Shown: positions 46,933 to 56,532, counted from the first letter of the stretch. The stretch: DNA of 64,000 nt from an uncultured Aliivibrio sp. (GCF_946479765.1 NZ_CAMLHO010000001.1:62001-126000), one strand, 5' to 3'. Made by a program: numbers and translations. The notes: generated by a model not told the origin, from the sequence alone.

Positions 46933-47988
46933 ATGAAAACATCATTACTGGCTTTAAGTACTTTATTATTTTTAGCAGGATGCAGTCAGCACTCGTCCAC
47001 GCCGGACTCTCATCATTCACCAGAGAGCACACAAGCCGCTAAGCAAAAAGTGCCTCATACTTTTATGCTGCGTGGCACGGTAATTATTGGGCACGAATCC
47101 CAAAGTATCCAACCTTGCAGCAGCGATCAACAATATTGGATAAACCTATCACCAGAACAATGGCAAGCCAGTAATGACATTCAATCTTCTCCTTATCAAG
47201 CTATGTATGGGGAATTAATTGGTCACTTTGAAGCACCACCAAAAGGTGGTTTTGCAAATGATTACCCCGCTCGCTTTGTGGTATCGCAAATCAATACCTT
47301 AGTCGCTGGTGAAGGTGCATCTTGTCAGAGAAAAGTACAACCGACCAAAGCCTTTGGTAATGAACCATTTTGGAACTTACAAGTTATCAATGGTGAATTA
47401 GTTTTCGCTGAAATGGGAAAACCAACACAGAAACAGACAATCATTGACCAAACATTTAGCGTCACTAAGCGCCATTATAAAAGCGATGATTTTTCATTAA
47501 CCATGACCAAAGGACTATGCAAAGACAGCATGGTTGAGTCAATTTACGGATGGAACTCTGAAATAGAGATCAAAGGTAAAACATATCAAGGGTGCGCTAC
47601 GCTTGCAGCCAAAGACACCACACAACGCTGGGTAAACACCTATCAAGGCACCAGTTCAGTGGGAGATTCAGGGTTAACGATTGGATTAATACTTGGTTCA
47701 GACCACTCTGCAATAACCACTTACGATTACAATACTGATGAGCCTCAGCTGGTTGAAACTGGCGTTTGGCAAGCAACTCAAGATGATAAACTTCACGTCT
47801 TAATGAGTCGCCATCAGCGCCAATATCTGATTTCTGAGCGTACATTCTCACAACAAGGTAATCAAATATCCGCAGATAAAGAGACGGTCAATGGCGTCAC
47901 CTTCCCTATTCAATCAGGGCTGACTCTTTACTCAACGAGTGGTACATTGAACAAAAACACATTAAACCAAAGTACATTGGATAAATAA
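46933..47988 (+). CDS. Lipoprotein with COG3650/NlpE-like domains
   Basis: 351 residues with a lipobox LFLAGC (Cys at about 17). A Ser/His/Pro-rich linker leads to a first beta domain (TFMLRGTVIIG...). A middle domain carries the FGNEPFWNLQV motif of the COG3650/YP-type family (about 140-235), and a C-terminal NlpE/META-like barrel follows (about 240-335). It is probably anchored in the outer membrane. Function not established. The next gene follows after 2 bases, suggesting co-transcription. Confidence 0.72.
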   Translation: MKTSLLALSTLLFLAGCSQHSSTPDSHHSPESTQAAKQKVPHTFMLRGTVIIGHESQSIQPCSSDQQYWINLSPEQWQASNDIQSSPYQAMYGELIGHFEAPPKGGFANDYPARFVVSQINTLVAGEGASCQRKVQPTKAFGNEPFWNLQVINGELVFAEMGKPTQKQTIIDQTFSVTKRHYKSDDFSLTMTKGLCKDSMVESIYGWNSEIEIKGKTYQGCATLAAKDTTQRWVNTYQGTSSVGDSGLTIGLILGSDHSAITTYDYNTDEPQLVETGVWQATQDDKLHVLMSRHQRQYLISERTFSQQGNQISADKETVNGVTFPIQSGLTLYSTSGTLNKNTLNQSTLDK

Positions 47989-47990
47989 TC

Positions 47991-48599
47991 ATGGAAATTA
48001 GCTCTTCTTGCCCAACATGTGGTTTTGTTCATAACTGCATTTGTGGTTACCAACCAAGCTTAGACTCACAGGTTGAATTTGCACTGCTGTATCACGAGAA
48101 TGAACTCAACAAGCTGACTAATACGGGTAAGTTATTACTTAATAGCTTACCTAAAGCTAAAAGCTATTTATGGCAAAGAAAAGTGGAACCTACAGAGCTT
48201 ATTAACAAGATAAACCAAGAAGAGGTTGAGGCTTGGTTATTGTTTCCAAGTGATGCTCCTACACTCAGTTCAGATTACCCACAACGTAAAAACTCAAACA
48301 AAAAACAGCTGTTTATTTTGTTAGATGCAACGTGGCAAGAAGCAAAAAAAATGGTGAATAAAAGCCCTTGGTTAAAAACGTTACCTTGCCTTGAACTTAC
48401 ACCAAATGAAGCCTCTCGCTACCATTTACGTCGTAATCAAAGCCAAGGGAACTTATGCACTTGTGAAGCGGGAATTGAAGTATTAGAGATGGTAAAAGAG
48501 CCTGCGAATGCACACGCTCTTTCTTGTTATTATGATCAATTTCTAGCGGTATATCAGGCTGAGCGCAGTGGTCATCGTTTAAATTCACCATCAAGTTAA
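47991..48599 (+). CDS. DTW-domain tRNA-uridine aminocarboxypropyltransferase
   Basis: 202 residues. The N-terminal zinc-type cysteines CPTCGFVHNCICGY, the core LLDATWQEAKKMVNKSPWL (DATW in place of DTW) and RRNQSQGNLCTCEAG identify the DTW family, which transfers the acp group from SAM to tRNA uridine (TapT in E. coli). Which uridine this paralogue modifies cannot be told from sequence. It starts 2 bases after the lipoprotein stop. Confidence 0.82.
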   Translation: MEISSSCPTCGFVHNCICGYQPSLDSQVEFALLYHENELNKLTNTGKLLLNSLPKAKSYLWQRKVEPTELINKINQEEVEAWLLFPSDAPTLSSDYPQRKNSNKKQLFILLDATWQEAKKMVNKSPWLKTLPCLELTPNEASRYHLRRNQSQGNLCTCEAGIEVLEMVKEPANAHALSCYYDQFLAVYQAERSGHRLNSPSS

Positions 48600-48780
48600 C
48601 TAGAGATCTAGTGCTTTAGGTGCGCCTAAAAAGTAACCTTGTAAATAATGTATTCAACAATAGTCATACCTCTTGGTTGGGTTCAAACTCAGCCACTACT
48701 TTGGCATCAAGCGTATATTGGACTTCAAAGAACGCGTCAAAAAATCGGTAATGACTTACTGAACCATAACAACCAAAGGC
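48600..48780 (-). pseudogene. Remnant of the C-terminus of an EAL-domain protein
   Basis: On the minus strand the last frame reads IHYLQGYFLGAPKALDL then stop, the typical end of an EAL phosphodiesterase. Just upstream, in another frame, DAKVVAEFEPNQEV is followed by IVEY, matching the preceding VVAEFVEN-type segment. At least two frameshifts and loss of everything upstream are implied. The remainder of the gap to 48800 shows nothing else. Confidence 0.65.
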
Positions 48781-48800
48781 AATGACACAATTATATTATA

Positions 48801-49985
48801 CTACGCATTAATTCCTGCTACGTAGCCACTTGACCATGCCCATTGAAAATTATAGCCACCAAGCCAACCACTGACATCCATTACCTCTCCAACGAAATAA
48901 AGACCCGGTACCTTTTTCGATTCCATTGTTTTAGAAGACAGCTCATCGGTGTTTACCCCACCTAGCGTTACTTCTGCCGTACGATAACCTTCTGTACCAT
49001 TAGGCAAAACTTTCCACTGATGGATCAGAGTGCATAATTGCTCTTGCTCTTTATTGTTGACTTGTTTTAGAGAGCGTTCTTGAAAAACCGTCGTATTTAA
49101 TAACGTTTCTACCACTCTTTTTGGTAACAGCTTCGCCAATGAATTTTTAACGCTTTGATTTGGATGAGCTTCACGCATCTTATCTAATTCCTCAGACAAG
49201 TCGTTATTAGGTAATAGATCTATCATTACTTTTTGACCAGCACTCCAATATGAGGAAATTTGTAGAATAGATGGGCCAGATAAACCACGGTGAGTAAACA
49301 ATAGGTTTTCTTTAAAACTATCGCCACTTTCAGACTCAACCACCACTGGAACAGCGATACCTGACAGCTCAGAGAAGGCTTCTTTGTCTTCTTTATGTAA
49401 TGTAAATGGCACAAGTCCCGCCGATGTTGGAACCATAGACAGACCAAATTGTTCAGCCAATTGATAACCAAATGGGGTCGCGCCTAGCTTCGGCATAGAT
49501 AGACCACCCGTTGCAACAACCAGTGATTCACACTCTATAGTCTCAGTGTCCAATTTAAGCGTAAAGCCAGACTCTTTTTTCTCTATGCTATGAACATCAC
49601 AATTGTAACGGTAATTAACCCCTGCTAATTCGCACTCTTTAAGCAGCATACCGACGATCTCTTTGGCTGAATCAACACAAAACAGTTGCCCATGATCGCG
49701 CTCTTCAAACTCAATTCCATATTTAGATATCATGGAGATAAAGTCCCAATTGGTGTATTGGGATAATGCAGATTTCACAAAATGCGTATTGTTACATACG
49801 AAATTATGCGCAGTGACATCATAATTGGTAAAGTTACAGCGACCACCACCAGAGATCAGGATTTTTCGGCCTGGCTTTTTCGCATGATCGACCACCAATA
49901 CACTGCGACCTCTTTTGCCTGCTTCTGCTGCACACATTAGGCCTGCTGCACCAGCGCCAATAACCACTACGTCTACTTTTTTCAT
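48801..49985 (-). CDS. HI0933/YhiN-family FAD-dependent flavoprotein
   Basis: 394 residues, with the dinucleotide-binding motif VVIGAGAAGLMCAAEAGKRG at the N-terminus and GRKILISGGGRCNFTN (about 38-53) typical of this family. A middle domain (VATGGLSMPKLGATPFGY) and a C-terminal FAD segment (GLYFVGEVMDVSGWLGGYNFQWAWSSG) follow. Physiological substrate unknown. It has a stand-alone position. Confidence 0.9.
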   Translation of the reverse strand: MKKVDVVVIGAGAAGLMCAAEAGKRGRSVLVVDHAKKPGRKILISGGGRCNFTNYDVTAHNFVCNNTHFVKSALSQYTNWDFISMISKYGIEFEERDHGQLFCVDSAKEIVGMLLKECELAGVNYRYNCDVHSIEKKESGFTLKLDTETIECESLVVATGGLSMPKLGATPFGYQLAEQFGLSMVPTSAGLVPFTLHKEDKEAFSELSGIAVPVVVESESGDSFKENLLFTHRGLSGPSILQISSYWSAGQKVMIDLLPNNDLSEELDKMREAHPNQSVKNSLAKLLPKRVVETLLNTTVFQERSLKQVNNKEQEQLCTLIHQWKVLPNGTEGYRTAEVTLGGVNTDELSSKTMESKKVPGLYFVGEVMDVSGWLGGYNFQWAWSSGYVAGINA

Positions 49986-50034
49986 CTCACTCTCACCCCA
50001 AATTCAATTGGCAGGGAGTGTACTATTATCAGCT

Positions 50035-50373
50035 CTAGATGCCCAAACTAATTACTAAGAAAAACACAGCAACACTCACGAGTAATAAGGCACTAGATAG
50101 CATAAAAAGATAACGTGCTTTTTCGCATTTAAACACAAAAAGGGTGTCGTAATGGTCCAGATATTCTTCTTGCCATAGGTACTGAAATAATTTGGTTTGC
50201 TTACCGATGTTACCGTGAGTAGTAAAGAAACTTCGCCCATCCACTTGTTGATACAGCATAGGATGTACTTCTTTCATTACAAAAAGAAGGGTTTTGAGCG
50301 TGCTCAAATAACGAATAATGTTAATACACGTTACTGAAAATAATGCTAATAATATAAGGTCGCCACTTATCAT
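50035..50373 (-). CDS. uspB: Universal stress protein B
   Basis: Small inner-membrane protein of 112 residues with helices at both ends (about 3-20 and 90-110). The central block LLYQQVDGRSFF-type (here PMLYQQVDGRSFFTTHGN) matches E. coli UspB. I start it at MISGDLILLAL (50373), matching the E. coli N-terminus; a start five codons earlier is possible. In E. coli uspB is beside uspA and RpoS-dependent; here ftnA lies between them. Confidence 0.88.
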   Translation of the reverse strand: MISGDLILLALFSVTCINIIRYLSTLKTLLFVMKEVHPMLYQQVDGRSFFTTHGNIGKQTKLFQYLWQEEYLDHYDTLFVFKCEKARYLFMLSSALLLVSVAVFFLVISLGI

Positions 50374-50480
50374 AATCACCTCTGACATACTTGTCTTATG
50401 TGCTTAGTAAGTAACGACCCAATACGCTTACATGCCTATAAAAAGCACTCTACGCTTACTACATGTGGGGAATTTGAAAC

Positions 50481-51008
50481 TTACCCAGCAGTGCTATCCA
50501 TAATAGATGTTGAACCAGATTTAGCTAATACTGCTAAATCTTTATCAATAAAGAACAATGCTTTACCGTCTTCACCTACTAAATCAATTTTATCTAAAAT
50601 ACCTTTGAATAATTTTTCTTCTTCGTGCTGCTCTGCAACATACCACTGAAGAAAATTAAACGTTGAGTAGTCTTGTGAAGTAAACGCCACATGAGCCAAT
50701 TTATTGATCTCTTGTGTGATCATTTGCTCATGTTCAAGAGTGGTTCGAAATACATCACCTAAGCCAGAAAACTCTGATTGCGGTGCTTCAATCGTTCCTA
50801 AAATAGGCATTGCTCCTGTCTCGCTTACATAAGTAAACAGACGCTGCATGTGCTCCATTTCTTCTGTCGCATGCGCCCTAAAAAATGAGGCTGCGCCATC
50901 AAATCCTTTATCTTCACACCAAGCACTCATTTGTAAGTATAGGTTAGATGAGAAAAATTCTAGGTTAATTTGTGCATTTAGATGGTCGATCATTGTTTTT
51001 GCTAACAT
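50481..51008 (-). CDS. ftnA: Non-haem ferritin
   Basis: Iron-storage protein assembling into a 24-mer. 175 residues with ferroxidase ligands in [29 protein letters not shown] and [18 protein letters not shown]. The start at ATG 51008 ([10 protein letters not shown]) is set by AAAGGA nine bases upstream; a GTG two codons earlier is less likely. It is divergent from uspA. Confidence 0.95.
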   Translation of the reverse strand: MLAKTMIDHLNAQINLEFFSSNLYLQMSAWCEDKGFDGAASFFRAHATEEMEHMQRLFTYVSETGAMPILGTIEAPQSEFSGLGDVFRTTLEHEQMITQEINKLAHVAFTSQDYSTFNFLQWYVAEQHEEEKLFKGILDKIDLVGEDGKALFFIDKDLAVLAKSGSTSIMDSTAG

Positions 51009-51190
51009 ATTCACGTTCCTTTATGAGTAATATTTGTTAGAAATTCATACAACTATAACATAACTCACCTATAGCTTGATTAATCAATAATCATCAATCA
51101 GAACGAGATCTAAGCGACAAAAAAAGAATAGATCTGGTGCTAATCTATGTTTATGAATAGATTCAATATTGGATTAATAGGAGAAACATC

Positions 51191-51619
51191 ATGAGTTACC
51201 AACATATTCTTGTTGCTGTCGATTTAACAGAAGAGAGTAAATCATTGGTCACTAAAGCGGCGGGCTTAGCCAAAGCGCTAGAGGCTAAAGTTTCTTTTAT
51301 TCACATTGATGTGAGCTACGCAGAGCTATATACAGGCTTAATTGATATCAACCTTGCAGAAACACAGCATCAGGCGATGGAAGCCTCCAAAGAAGCCATG
51401 AGACATTTGGTTGAGTTTGCTGATTACCCAATCCATAAAACCTTGGTCAGCAGTGGTGATTTGAGTAATGAGTTGTGTGAGGCGATTGAAAACCTAGATG
51501 TTGACTTGGTAGTGTGTGGCCATCACCAAGATTTCTGGAGTAAGTTACTCTCATCAACCAGACAAGTCATTAATACCTGTCCAATTGATGTACTTGTGGT
51601 GCCATTTAAAAACGAATAA
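51191..51619 (+). CDS. uspA: Universal stress protein A
   Basis: 142 residues, UspA family alpha/beta fold: YQHILVAVDLTEESKSLVTKAA at the N-terminus and VDLVVCGHHQDFW near 110. The ATP-loop glycine motif is absent, as in the non-ATP-binding UspA branch. AATAGGAG precedes the ATG. Cytoplasmic stress protein, grouped with ftnA and uspB. Confidence 0.93.
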   Translation: MSYQHILVAVDLTEESKSLVTKAAGLAKALEAKVSFIHIDVSYAELYTGLIDINLAETQHQAMEASKEAMRHLVEFADYPIHKTLVSSGDLSNELCEAIENLDVDLVVCGHHQDFWSKLLSSTRQVINTCPIDVLVVPFKNE

Positions 51620-51636
51620 ATAGTAACGTAGTTGGA

Positions 51637-52413
51637 TTACATTGCGGCGTTAACATAAACATCAAAGCGATTCTTTTTGGTCTCTATCGCCATTGATGGT
51701 TTTTGGTTATCAAGCCATTCTGCGTAATCTGGACGTTTTACTACCACGCGTTTTTTTGCCATGATCAGTGCCGGTGCTAACAATGCATCGGCATCGTTAT
51801 CTGCGCCAACCAAGGATTGAAATACACGCATCTCTTTTTTCACTAGCGCGCTTTTCTTTTTGTTCTCTGGATGCGGGTACATAGGGTCAAGATAAACCAC
51901 ATCTGGTTGTTCAAACGCTTCTTGAGCCATCAATTGCTCTAAGGCATCATGACTTGAAGCGTGCAGCAGGGACATTCGCTCTGATACCCAACAACCAATT
52001 TCTGCGTCTTTTTTTGCGCGAGCTAATCCATCATCAAGCAAAGCCGCTACCACAGGGTGACGTTCGACCATTTGAACTTTACAACCTAACGATGCCAATA
52101 CAAACGCATCACGACCTAGGCCTGCTGTACCATCAAGAACGACAGGCGTTGCGCCTTTATTCAGTCCGACCGCTTTTGCTATAGATTGTCCTTTACCGCC
52201 ACCAAATTTACGACGATGAGCGACAGCACCAGAAACTAAATCAACAAAAATAGCCCCTAACTTTGGTTCATCACGCTTATGAAGCTCTAATTGCTCTGTA
52301 GTTAATACCAAAGCAAAGATATTTTCTTGGTCATGCGTTAATCCCCAGCGAGTGGCTATCGCCTCTAACTCAGGTTGACGGTTTGGGTCTTCACACAATA
52401 ACGCTATTTGCAC
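51637..52413 (-). CDS. rsmJ: 16S rRNA (guanine-1516-N2)-methyltransferase
   Basis: 258 residues, aligned across E. coli RsmJ. Shared blocks are [31 protein letters not shown], the SAM motif [29 protein letters not shown] and [19 protein letters not shown] choose GTG 52413 (GGAG six bases upstream) over a TTG 15 bases earlier. It is convergent with uspA, 17 bases apart. Confidence 0.94.
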   Translation of the reverse strand: MQIALLCEDPNRQPELEAIATRWGLTHDQENIFALVLTTEQLELHKRDEPKLGAIFVDLVSGAVAHRRKFGGGKGQSIAKAVGLNKGATPVVLDGTAGLGRDAFVLASLGCKVQMVERHPVVAALLDDGLARAKKDAEIGCWVSERMSLLHASSHDALEQLMAQEAFEQPDVVYLDPMYPHPENKKKSALVKKEMRVFQSLVGADNDADALLAPALIMAKKRVVVKRPDYAEWLDNQKPSMAIETKKNRFDVYVNAAM

Positions 52414-52575
52414 AGGGCACTCCAACAAGCTTAATCAATTAGGAACAGCAAGCGCCTATGGTAATAGATATTAATAAAAACGACTAGATAAAGTGCTCGC
52501 TGAACGCTTTATCTTAGAGTAGTTTAAATAGTAAGTTTATATAAAACACTTTTGGGCACAGGGATAAAGCACCTC

Positions 52576-53037
52576 ATGAACAACACCAGTAAAATCGATG
52601 ATCTTGACCGATCTATTCTACAAGCATTGATGAATGACGCTCGAACCCCTTACGCTGAATTAGCTAAGCGTTTTGACGTTAGCCCTGCGACTATTCACGT
52701 TCGTATTGAAAAAATGAAAGCGGCTAACATCATTGAAGGCACGGAAGTGATCGTGAACCCTAAAACCTTGGGCTACGATGTGTGTTGTTTTATTGGGATT
52801 AATTTATACGCGGCCCGAGACTACCATTCGGCATTAGCAAAACTCGATGCCCTAGAGGAGGTGGTTGAGGCTTATTACACGACAGGTGCTTACAATATCT
52901 TCGTTAAGCTGATGTGTAAGAGCATTCAAGAGCTACAGCATGTGTTGATTGATAAGTTACAAGCGATTGAGGAAGTACAGTCGACTGAGACGCTGATTTC
53001 GTTGCAGAATCCGATTAATAGGAATGTGAAACCGTAG
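52576..53037 (+). CDS. asnC: Transcriptional regulator AsnC
   Basis: Lrp/AsnC family, 153 residues (E. coli 152). N-terminal helix-turn-helix (LAKRFDVSPATIHVRIEKMK) and C-terminal RAM ligand domain with the EAYYTTGAYNIFVK block identical in style to AsnC, which responds to asparagine. I start at ATG 52576 (MNNTSKIDDLDRSIL); eight upstream codons have no counterpart. asnA, its usual partner, is not adjacent. Confidence 0.9.
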   Translation: MNNTSKIDDLDRSILQALMNDARTPYAELAKRFDVSPATIHVRIEKMKAANIIEGTEVIVNPKTLGYDVCCFIGINLYAARDYHSALAKLDALEEVVEAYYTTGAYNIFVKLMCKSIQELQHVLIDKLQAIEEVQSTETLISLQNPINRNVKP

Positions 53038-53040
53038 AGA

Positions 53041-53167
53041 CTATACGCTGCGCTAACTAGAACGCTTCGCTCTAGAAACTATAGAATCAAAAGCACTAAC
53101 GATGTAATAAATACGATTCACATCAATCATACTGGCTCTTATAGCCTCTAGTTAGCGCAGCGTATAG
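53041..53167. repeat. Intergenic palindromic element, copy 3 (complete)
   Basis: Perfect 21-bp inverted repeat: arms 53041-53061 (starting CTATACGCTGCGCTAACTAG) and 53147-53167, enclosing about 85 bases. Just inside the left arm is AACGCTTCGCTCTAGAAACTA, which resembles the left part of copy 2. It begins four bases after the asnC stop and ends before the hemN terminator. Confidence 0.85.
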
Positions 53168-53179
53168 ATTCTAGTTTCC

Positions 53180-53214
53180 AAAAAAAGCCGCAGGTGCATC
53201 AACACCTACGGCTT
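53180..53214 (-). terminator. Rho-independent terminator of hemN
   Basis: Minus strand: AAGCCGTAGGTG, 6-base loop, CACCTGCGGCTT, then TTTT; 12 pairs including one G-U. It lies 34 bases past the hemN stop. Confidence 0.85.
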
Positions 53215-53247
53215 CAAATTTTCAAAACGAATCACATAACTCTATTC

Positions 53248-54621
53248 TTAGATAACTCTAGAAAACTGCTGCTGACGCGCACGATCTCGTAAGTATTTAT
53301 CAAAACACATACAGATATTACGAATTAGAAGACGACCGCGCAGTTCAACATCAATACGCCCTTCGTGCATAGTGACTAACTCATCGTTAATAAACGTTTG
53401 CAGTAATTTAATGTCTTCAGCAAAGTATTTATCAAAATCTAAACTAAACTCGGCTTCAATCGCTTTCGTATCTAATGTGAAATTACAGATCAGCTGTTTA
53501 ATCACTTCACGACGGATTAAATCATCTTGGTCTAGTGCAACACCACGCCACAGAGCATGACGTTTATCGTCTACTTGTGCGTAGTATTCTTTTAAGTCTT
53601 TCTTGTTCTGTGCGTAGCTGTCACCAATCATAGAGATAGCTGACACGCCCATTCCTAATAAATCACACTCACCTTGGGTTGTGTAACCTTGGAAGTTACG
53701 GTGAAGAATGCCTTCACGCTGTGCGATGGCTAGCTCATCATCCGGCAAAGCAAAGTGATCCATACCAATGAATTGATAGCCTGCGCCAGTCAATGTTTCG
53801 ATGGTTTCTTGTAGCATGACTAACTTTTCAGCGGGTGCTGGTAAATCAGCATCTTTGATTTTACGCTGCGCGGCAAACAGAGTTGGCATGTGTGCATAGT
53901 TAAATACAGACAGACGACCCGGTTCCATCTCAAGTACTCGCTTAATGGTTAGCGCCAGTGATTTGGCAGATTGCTTTGGTAAGCCATAAATCAAATCAAG
54001 GTTCGTTGAACGGAAACCTAGGTGTTTAGCGCGCTCTACCATTGAAATAATGAAATCTTCATCTTGGTCACGGTTAACCAACAACTGAACTTCTTTATTA
54101 AAATCTTGCACACCAATACTTAGACGGTTAAAGCCTTCGTCGCGCAAATGGTCAAGCATATCTAGCTCAATTTCACGCGGGTCTACTTCGATGCTGATCT
54201 CTGCACCCTCTTCAAAGTTAAACTCTCCGCGCAATAATGTCATAAGACGCGTGAATTGTACTTTCGTTAAGAAGGTTGGTGTTCCGCCACCAAAGTGCAA
54301 TTGTGTCACTTTACGTTCAGTAAATAGTGCTGCACGCTGACGGATCTCTAGCTCTAATGAGTCTAAGTAGATGTCTGCTTTATGGTGGTGACGAGTAATC
54401 ACTTTATTACAGCCACAGAAATAACATAACTTATGGCAGAATGGGATGTGAATATAAAGAGACAGTGGGCGCTCTGGGTACTGAGTACACGCCATATCGA
54501 ATTCAGCAGGAGTATACGCTTCGTGAAACTCTAAAGCCGTTGGGTAAGAGGTGTAACGAGGGCCTGAGTAGTTATACTTCTCAATGATCTCTTGGTCCCA
54601 TACTATTTGTTGATTTGACAT
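53248..54621 (-). CDS. hemN: Oxygen-independent coproporphyrinogen III dehydrogenase
   Basis: Radical-SAM enzyme that converts coproporphyrinogen III to protoporphyrinogen IX without oxygen. 457 residues, same as E. coli HemN. The [4Fe-4S] motif CHKLCYFCGC is at about residues 62-71, with RYTSYPTALEFHE upstream and GGGTPTFL following. MSNQQIVWDQ (54621) aligns with the E. coli start; four extra upstream codons are unlikely to be used. Confidence 0.96.
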   Translation of the reverse strand: MSNQQIVWDQEIIEKYNYSGPRYTSYPTALEFHEAYTPAEFDMACTQYPERPLSLYIHIPFCHKLCYFCGCNKVITRHHHKADIYLDSLELEIRQRAALFTERKVTQLHFGGGTPTFLTKVQFTRLMTLLRGEFNFEEGAEISIEVDPREIELDMLDHLRDEGFNRLSIGVQDFNKEVQLLVNRDQDEDFIISMVERAKHLGFRSTNLDLIYGLPKQSAKSLALTIKRVLEMEPGRLSVFNYAHMPTLFAAQRKIKDADLPAPAEKLVMLQETIETLTGAGYQFIGMDHFALPDDELAIAQREGILHRNFQGYTTQGECDLLGMGVSAISMIGDSYAQNKKDLKEYYAQVDDKRHALWRGVALDQDDLIRREVIKQLICNFTLDTKAIEAEFSLDFDKYFAEDIKLLQTFINDELVTMHEGRIDVELRGRLLIRNICMCFDKYLRDRARQQQFSRVI

Positions 54622-54727
54622 GACTACTTCCATCTCTTTATATCTGCATTGACACTATTCTTTGCATCATAAAACATTTGCTCCATAAAGCCGATGACTT
54701 CAATGCAATAAGAAATAGAAGTGTCGA

Positions 54728-55219
54728 TCAGATCATTTTAATATCAATTTTTTGATTCAGTGGTTTGATGCGATCGTGTAATTGCTGGATCTCAATTTTA
54801 ATCGTATCTTGCAAACGAGCTTCAGCTTTAGTTCGAACTAAATTGTCTTTCATTCGATCTTGTTTCGCTAATTCTTGTCGTTCATCACCACGCGGCATAT
54901 CTTTAACCACGTGATACAACTCAGACAATGCTGGGTATTCCGTCTCGACATCAATACGATCATCTTCTTGCAGATAATCCATTATGCAGTATAAGCGAAT
55001 AGACAGCTCTGAGTAATCACATTGCTCTTGCATTCCTGCTTGGCAAAGTAAAACCACATTCTCAAAAATATTGGCGTTACGCTTCTGTATCGCCAATTTT
55101 CTGTGTTGTGCTTGCAGTTCCTTCTGCTTTTTTAACTTCATCAGTAAGCTGCCAGCATAACTAGCCAACGCAAGAATAATTGCACCGCCAAGCAGTGCTA
55201 ACAGGGTTACTGTAGGCAT
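54728..55219 (-). CDS. DUF2489 membrane-anchored protein
   Basis: 163 residues with one N-terminal helix (about 5-25, LLALLGGAIILALASYAGSLLM). A basic coiled-coil-like stretch (KLKKQKELQAQHRKLAIQKR) and a helical cytoplasmic domain follow. Conserved beside yihI in gammaproteobacteria; function unknown. It starts 2 bases after the yihI stop, so the two are co-transcribed. Confidence 0.8.
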   Translation of the reverse strand: MPTVTLLALLGGAIILALASYAGSLLMKLKKQKELQAQHRKLAIQKRNANIFENVVLLCQAGMQEQCDYSELSIRLYCIMDYLQEDDRIDVETEYPALSELYHVVKDMPRGDERQELAKQDRMKDNLVRTKAEARLQDTIKIEIQQLHDRIKPLNQKIDIKMI

Positions 55220-55221
55220 AA

Positions 55222-55776
55222 TTATTTAAAATCATCCATATTGAAGTTATCAAAATCCGCTAGTAGATCGTCGTCGCTTTTCGCTTTACGATCAGCAAAT
55301 TCAGGAAATTCTGCAATTTCTTCTTCTAATTCAGCTTCTTCGTCATCTAATAAGCCTAAACGACCCATTAAGTGTTCGATGCGCGCTAATTTCTCATCGA
55401 CGTATTTTTGCAGACCCATACCTAGGTTTTCACCATTATCAATACGATCCAGAAGAACCATTAGCTGTGCATCATTTTCTAATTGAGCTAATTCTTGCTC
55501 ATTAGTTAGACGACGCTCTTGCTTGCTTGATTTCTTCTTCTCTTCAACAACAAGTTGAATTAGTTTTTTACTGCCAATACGAGGATCTTTCTTCTGAGAA
55601 AAACGACGTGCTTTCTCTGAATCACTTTCAACGTTACGAGCACCGGCTTTTAGGCCTTTACGTTTCTTTTTACGCTTAATTTCACGACTGTCTACGTCAC
55701 GATCGGTACGGTTACGTGTTACAACTACTGGCTCACTCGCCATTCCCGGAGTACGGGCTTTTTTAGAACGGCTCAT
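55222..55776 (-). CDS. yihI: Der GTPase-activating protein YihI
   Basis: 184 residues: a very basic N-terminus (SREIKRKKKRKGLKAGARN) and an acidic C-terminus (DEEAELEEEIAEFPEF, DDDLLADFDNFNMDDF), the charge layout of YihI. YihI stimulates the GTPase Der and so delays 50S ribosome maturation. Its start codon shares one base with the stop of the upstream methyltransferase gene. Confidence 0.9.
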   Translation of the reverse strand: MSRSKKARTPGMASEPVVVTRNRTDRDVDSREIKRKKKRKGLKAGARNVESDSEKARRFSQKKDPRIGSKKLIQLVVEEKKKSSKQERRLTNEQELAQLENDAQLMVLLDRIDNGENLGMGLQKYVDEKLARIEHLMGRLGLLDDEEAELEEEIAEFPEFADRKAKSDDDLLADFDNFNMDDFK

Positions 55777-56420
55777 TACTGGGTTTTCCTCAGTAAAATG
55801 ACATCCTCTCCAACAAACTCTACATCAAGCTGGTAGCGCTGTGCTACAAACTCAAACGTTGCTTTGCTGAAAAAGCTGACATGGGTTAAATCACTCTTGT
55901 AATGCCAAGTGGCAAACGCGCTTTCATCCCTGGCTAGTTTCGTCATGATACCTAACCAACCACCAGGTTTTATCAAGCTCAATAACAATTCCAATTCGTT
56001 TTGAGGTTGATAAAAATGCTCAATAGCTTCTGTACAACTGACGAAGTCATACTGCTTAGTAAGCACGGACTTATCTGGTGTGTAATAAATATCATAGAGT
56101 TCGATATGGTGACCCGCTTCTCTCATCATATGAGCAAGCAATGGTCCAGGGCCACATCCAAAGTCTAGACCTTGTTGAGGTGTCTTACCAACACGTTGCA
56201 ACAAGGGCTCAGAAAATCGTGATAAGAAGGTTTTATATCCTTCATCGTCAAGATTATTTTCATGGCAATCATAGTGAGCTTTTTCAGCCTCGGCGTCGAA
56301 ACGATCTGCCTCATCCACATAAATAAGATAACATTGCCGACAACGATAATAGCGTCGATGCTTATCTTGATGGAAGTTATCAGCCTGTGAATGCTGACAC
56401 AAAGGGCAAGATTGCATCAT
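55776..56420 (-). CDS. SAM-dependent methyltransferase with N-terminal zinc ribbon
   Basis: 214 residues. CPLCQHS and CRQCYLIYVD (about 5-35) form a zinc-ribbon pair. A class I methyltransferase domain follows, with the SAM motif GLDFGCGPGPLLAHMM (about 83-98) and FVSCTEAIEHFYQP. The substrate is unknown. It heads a tight three-gene unit with yihI and the DUF2489 gene. Confidence 0.83.
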   Translation of the reverse strand: MMQSCPLCQHSQADNFHQDKHRRYYRCRQCYLIYVDEADRFDAEAEKAHYDCHENNLDDEGYKTFLSRFSEPLLQRVGKTPQQGLDFGCGPGPLLAHMMREAGHHIELYDIYYTPDKSVLTKQYDFVSCTEAIEHFYQPQNELELLLSLIKPGGWLGIMTKLARDESAFATWHYKSDLTHVSFFSKATFEFVAQRYQLDVEFVGEDVILLRKTQ

Positions 56421-56504
56421 AAACTCACTTCACTCCCTGAAAATTCTAGGGCGGGAAGTATACCCGATACTGGTGTAAAGATAATCGTTTTAACGCTTTT
56501 TTAA

Positions 56505-56532
56505 TAAAAAAAAGCAGCCACGAGAGCTGCTT
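56505..56532 (-). terminator. Rho-independent terminator of the cytochrome c4 gene
   Basis: 7-bp stem AAGCAGC/GCTGCTT (56512-56518 and 56526-56532); on the minus strand eight T residues follow. It lies about 40 bases beyond the stop. Confidence 0.88.

Noticed and set aside
51076-51087. TTGATTAATCAA palindrome between ftnA and uspA as an FNR box
   Set aside because: The half-sites are two bases too close for the FNR consensus TTGAT-N4-ATCAA.
53041-53167. Palindromic elements as integron attC sites
   Set aside because: The arms contain GTTAGC-like bases. However, no conserved attC core pair or integrase is present, and the elements sit after housekeeping genes instead of flanking cassettes.
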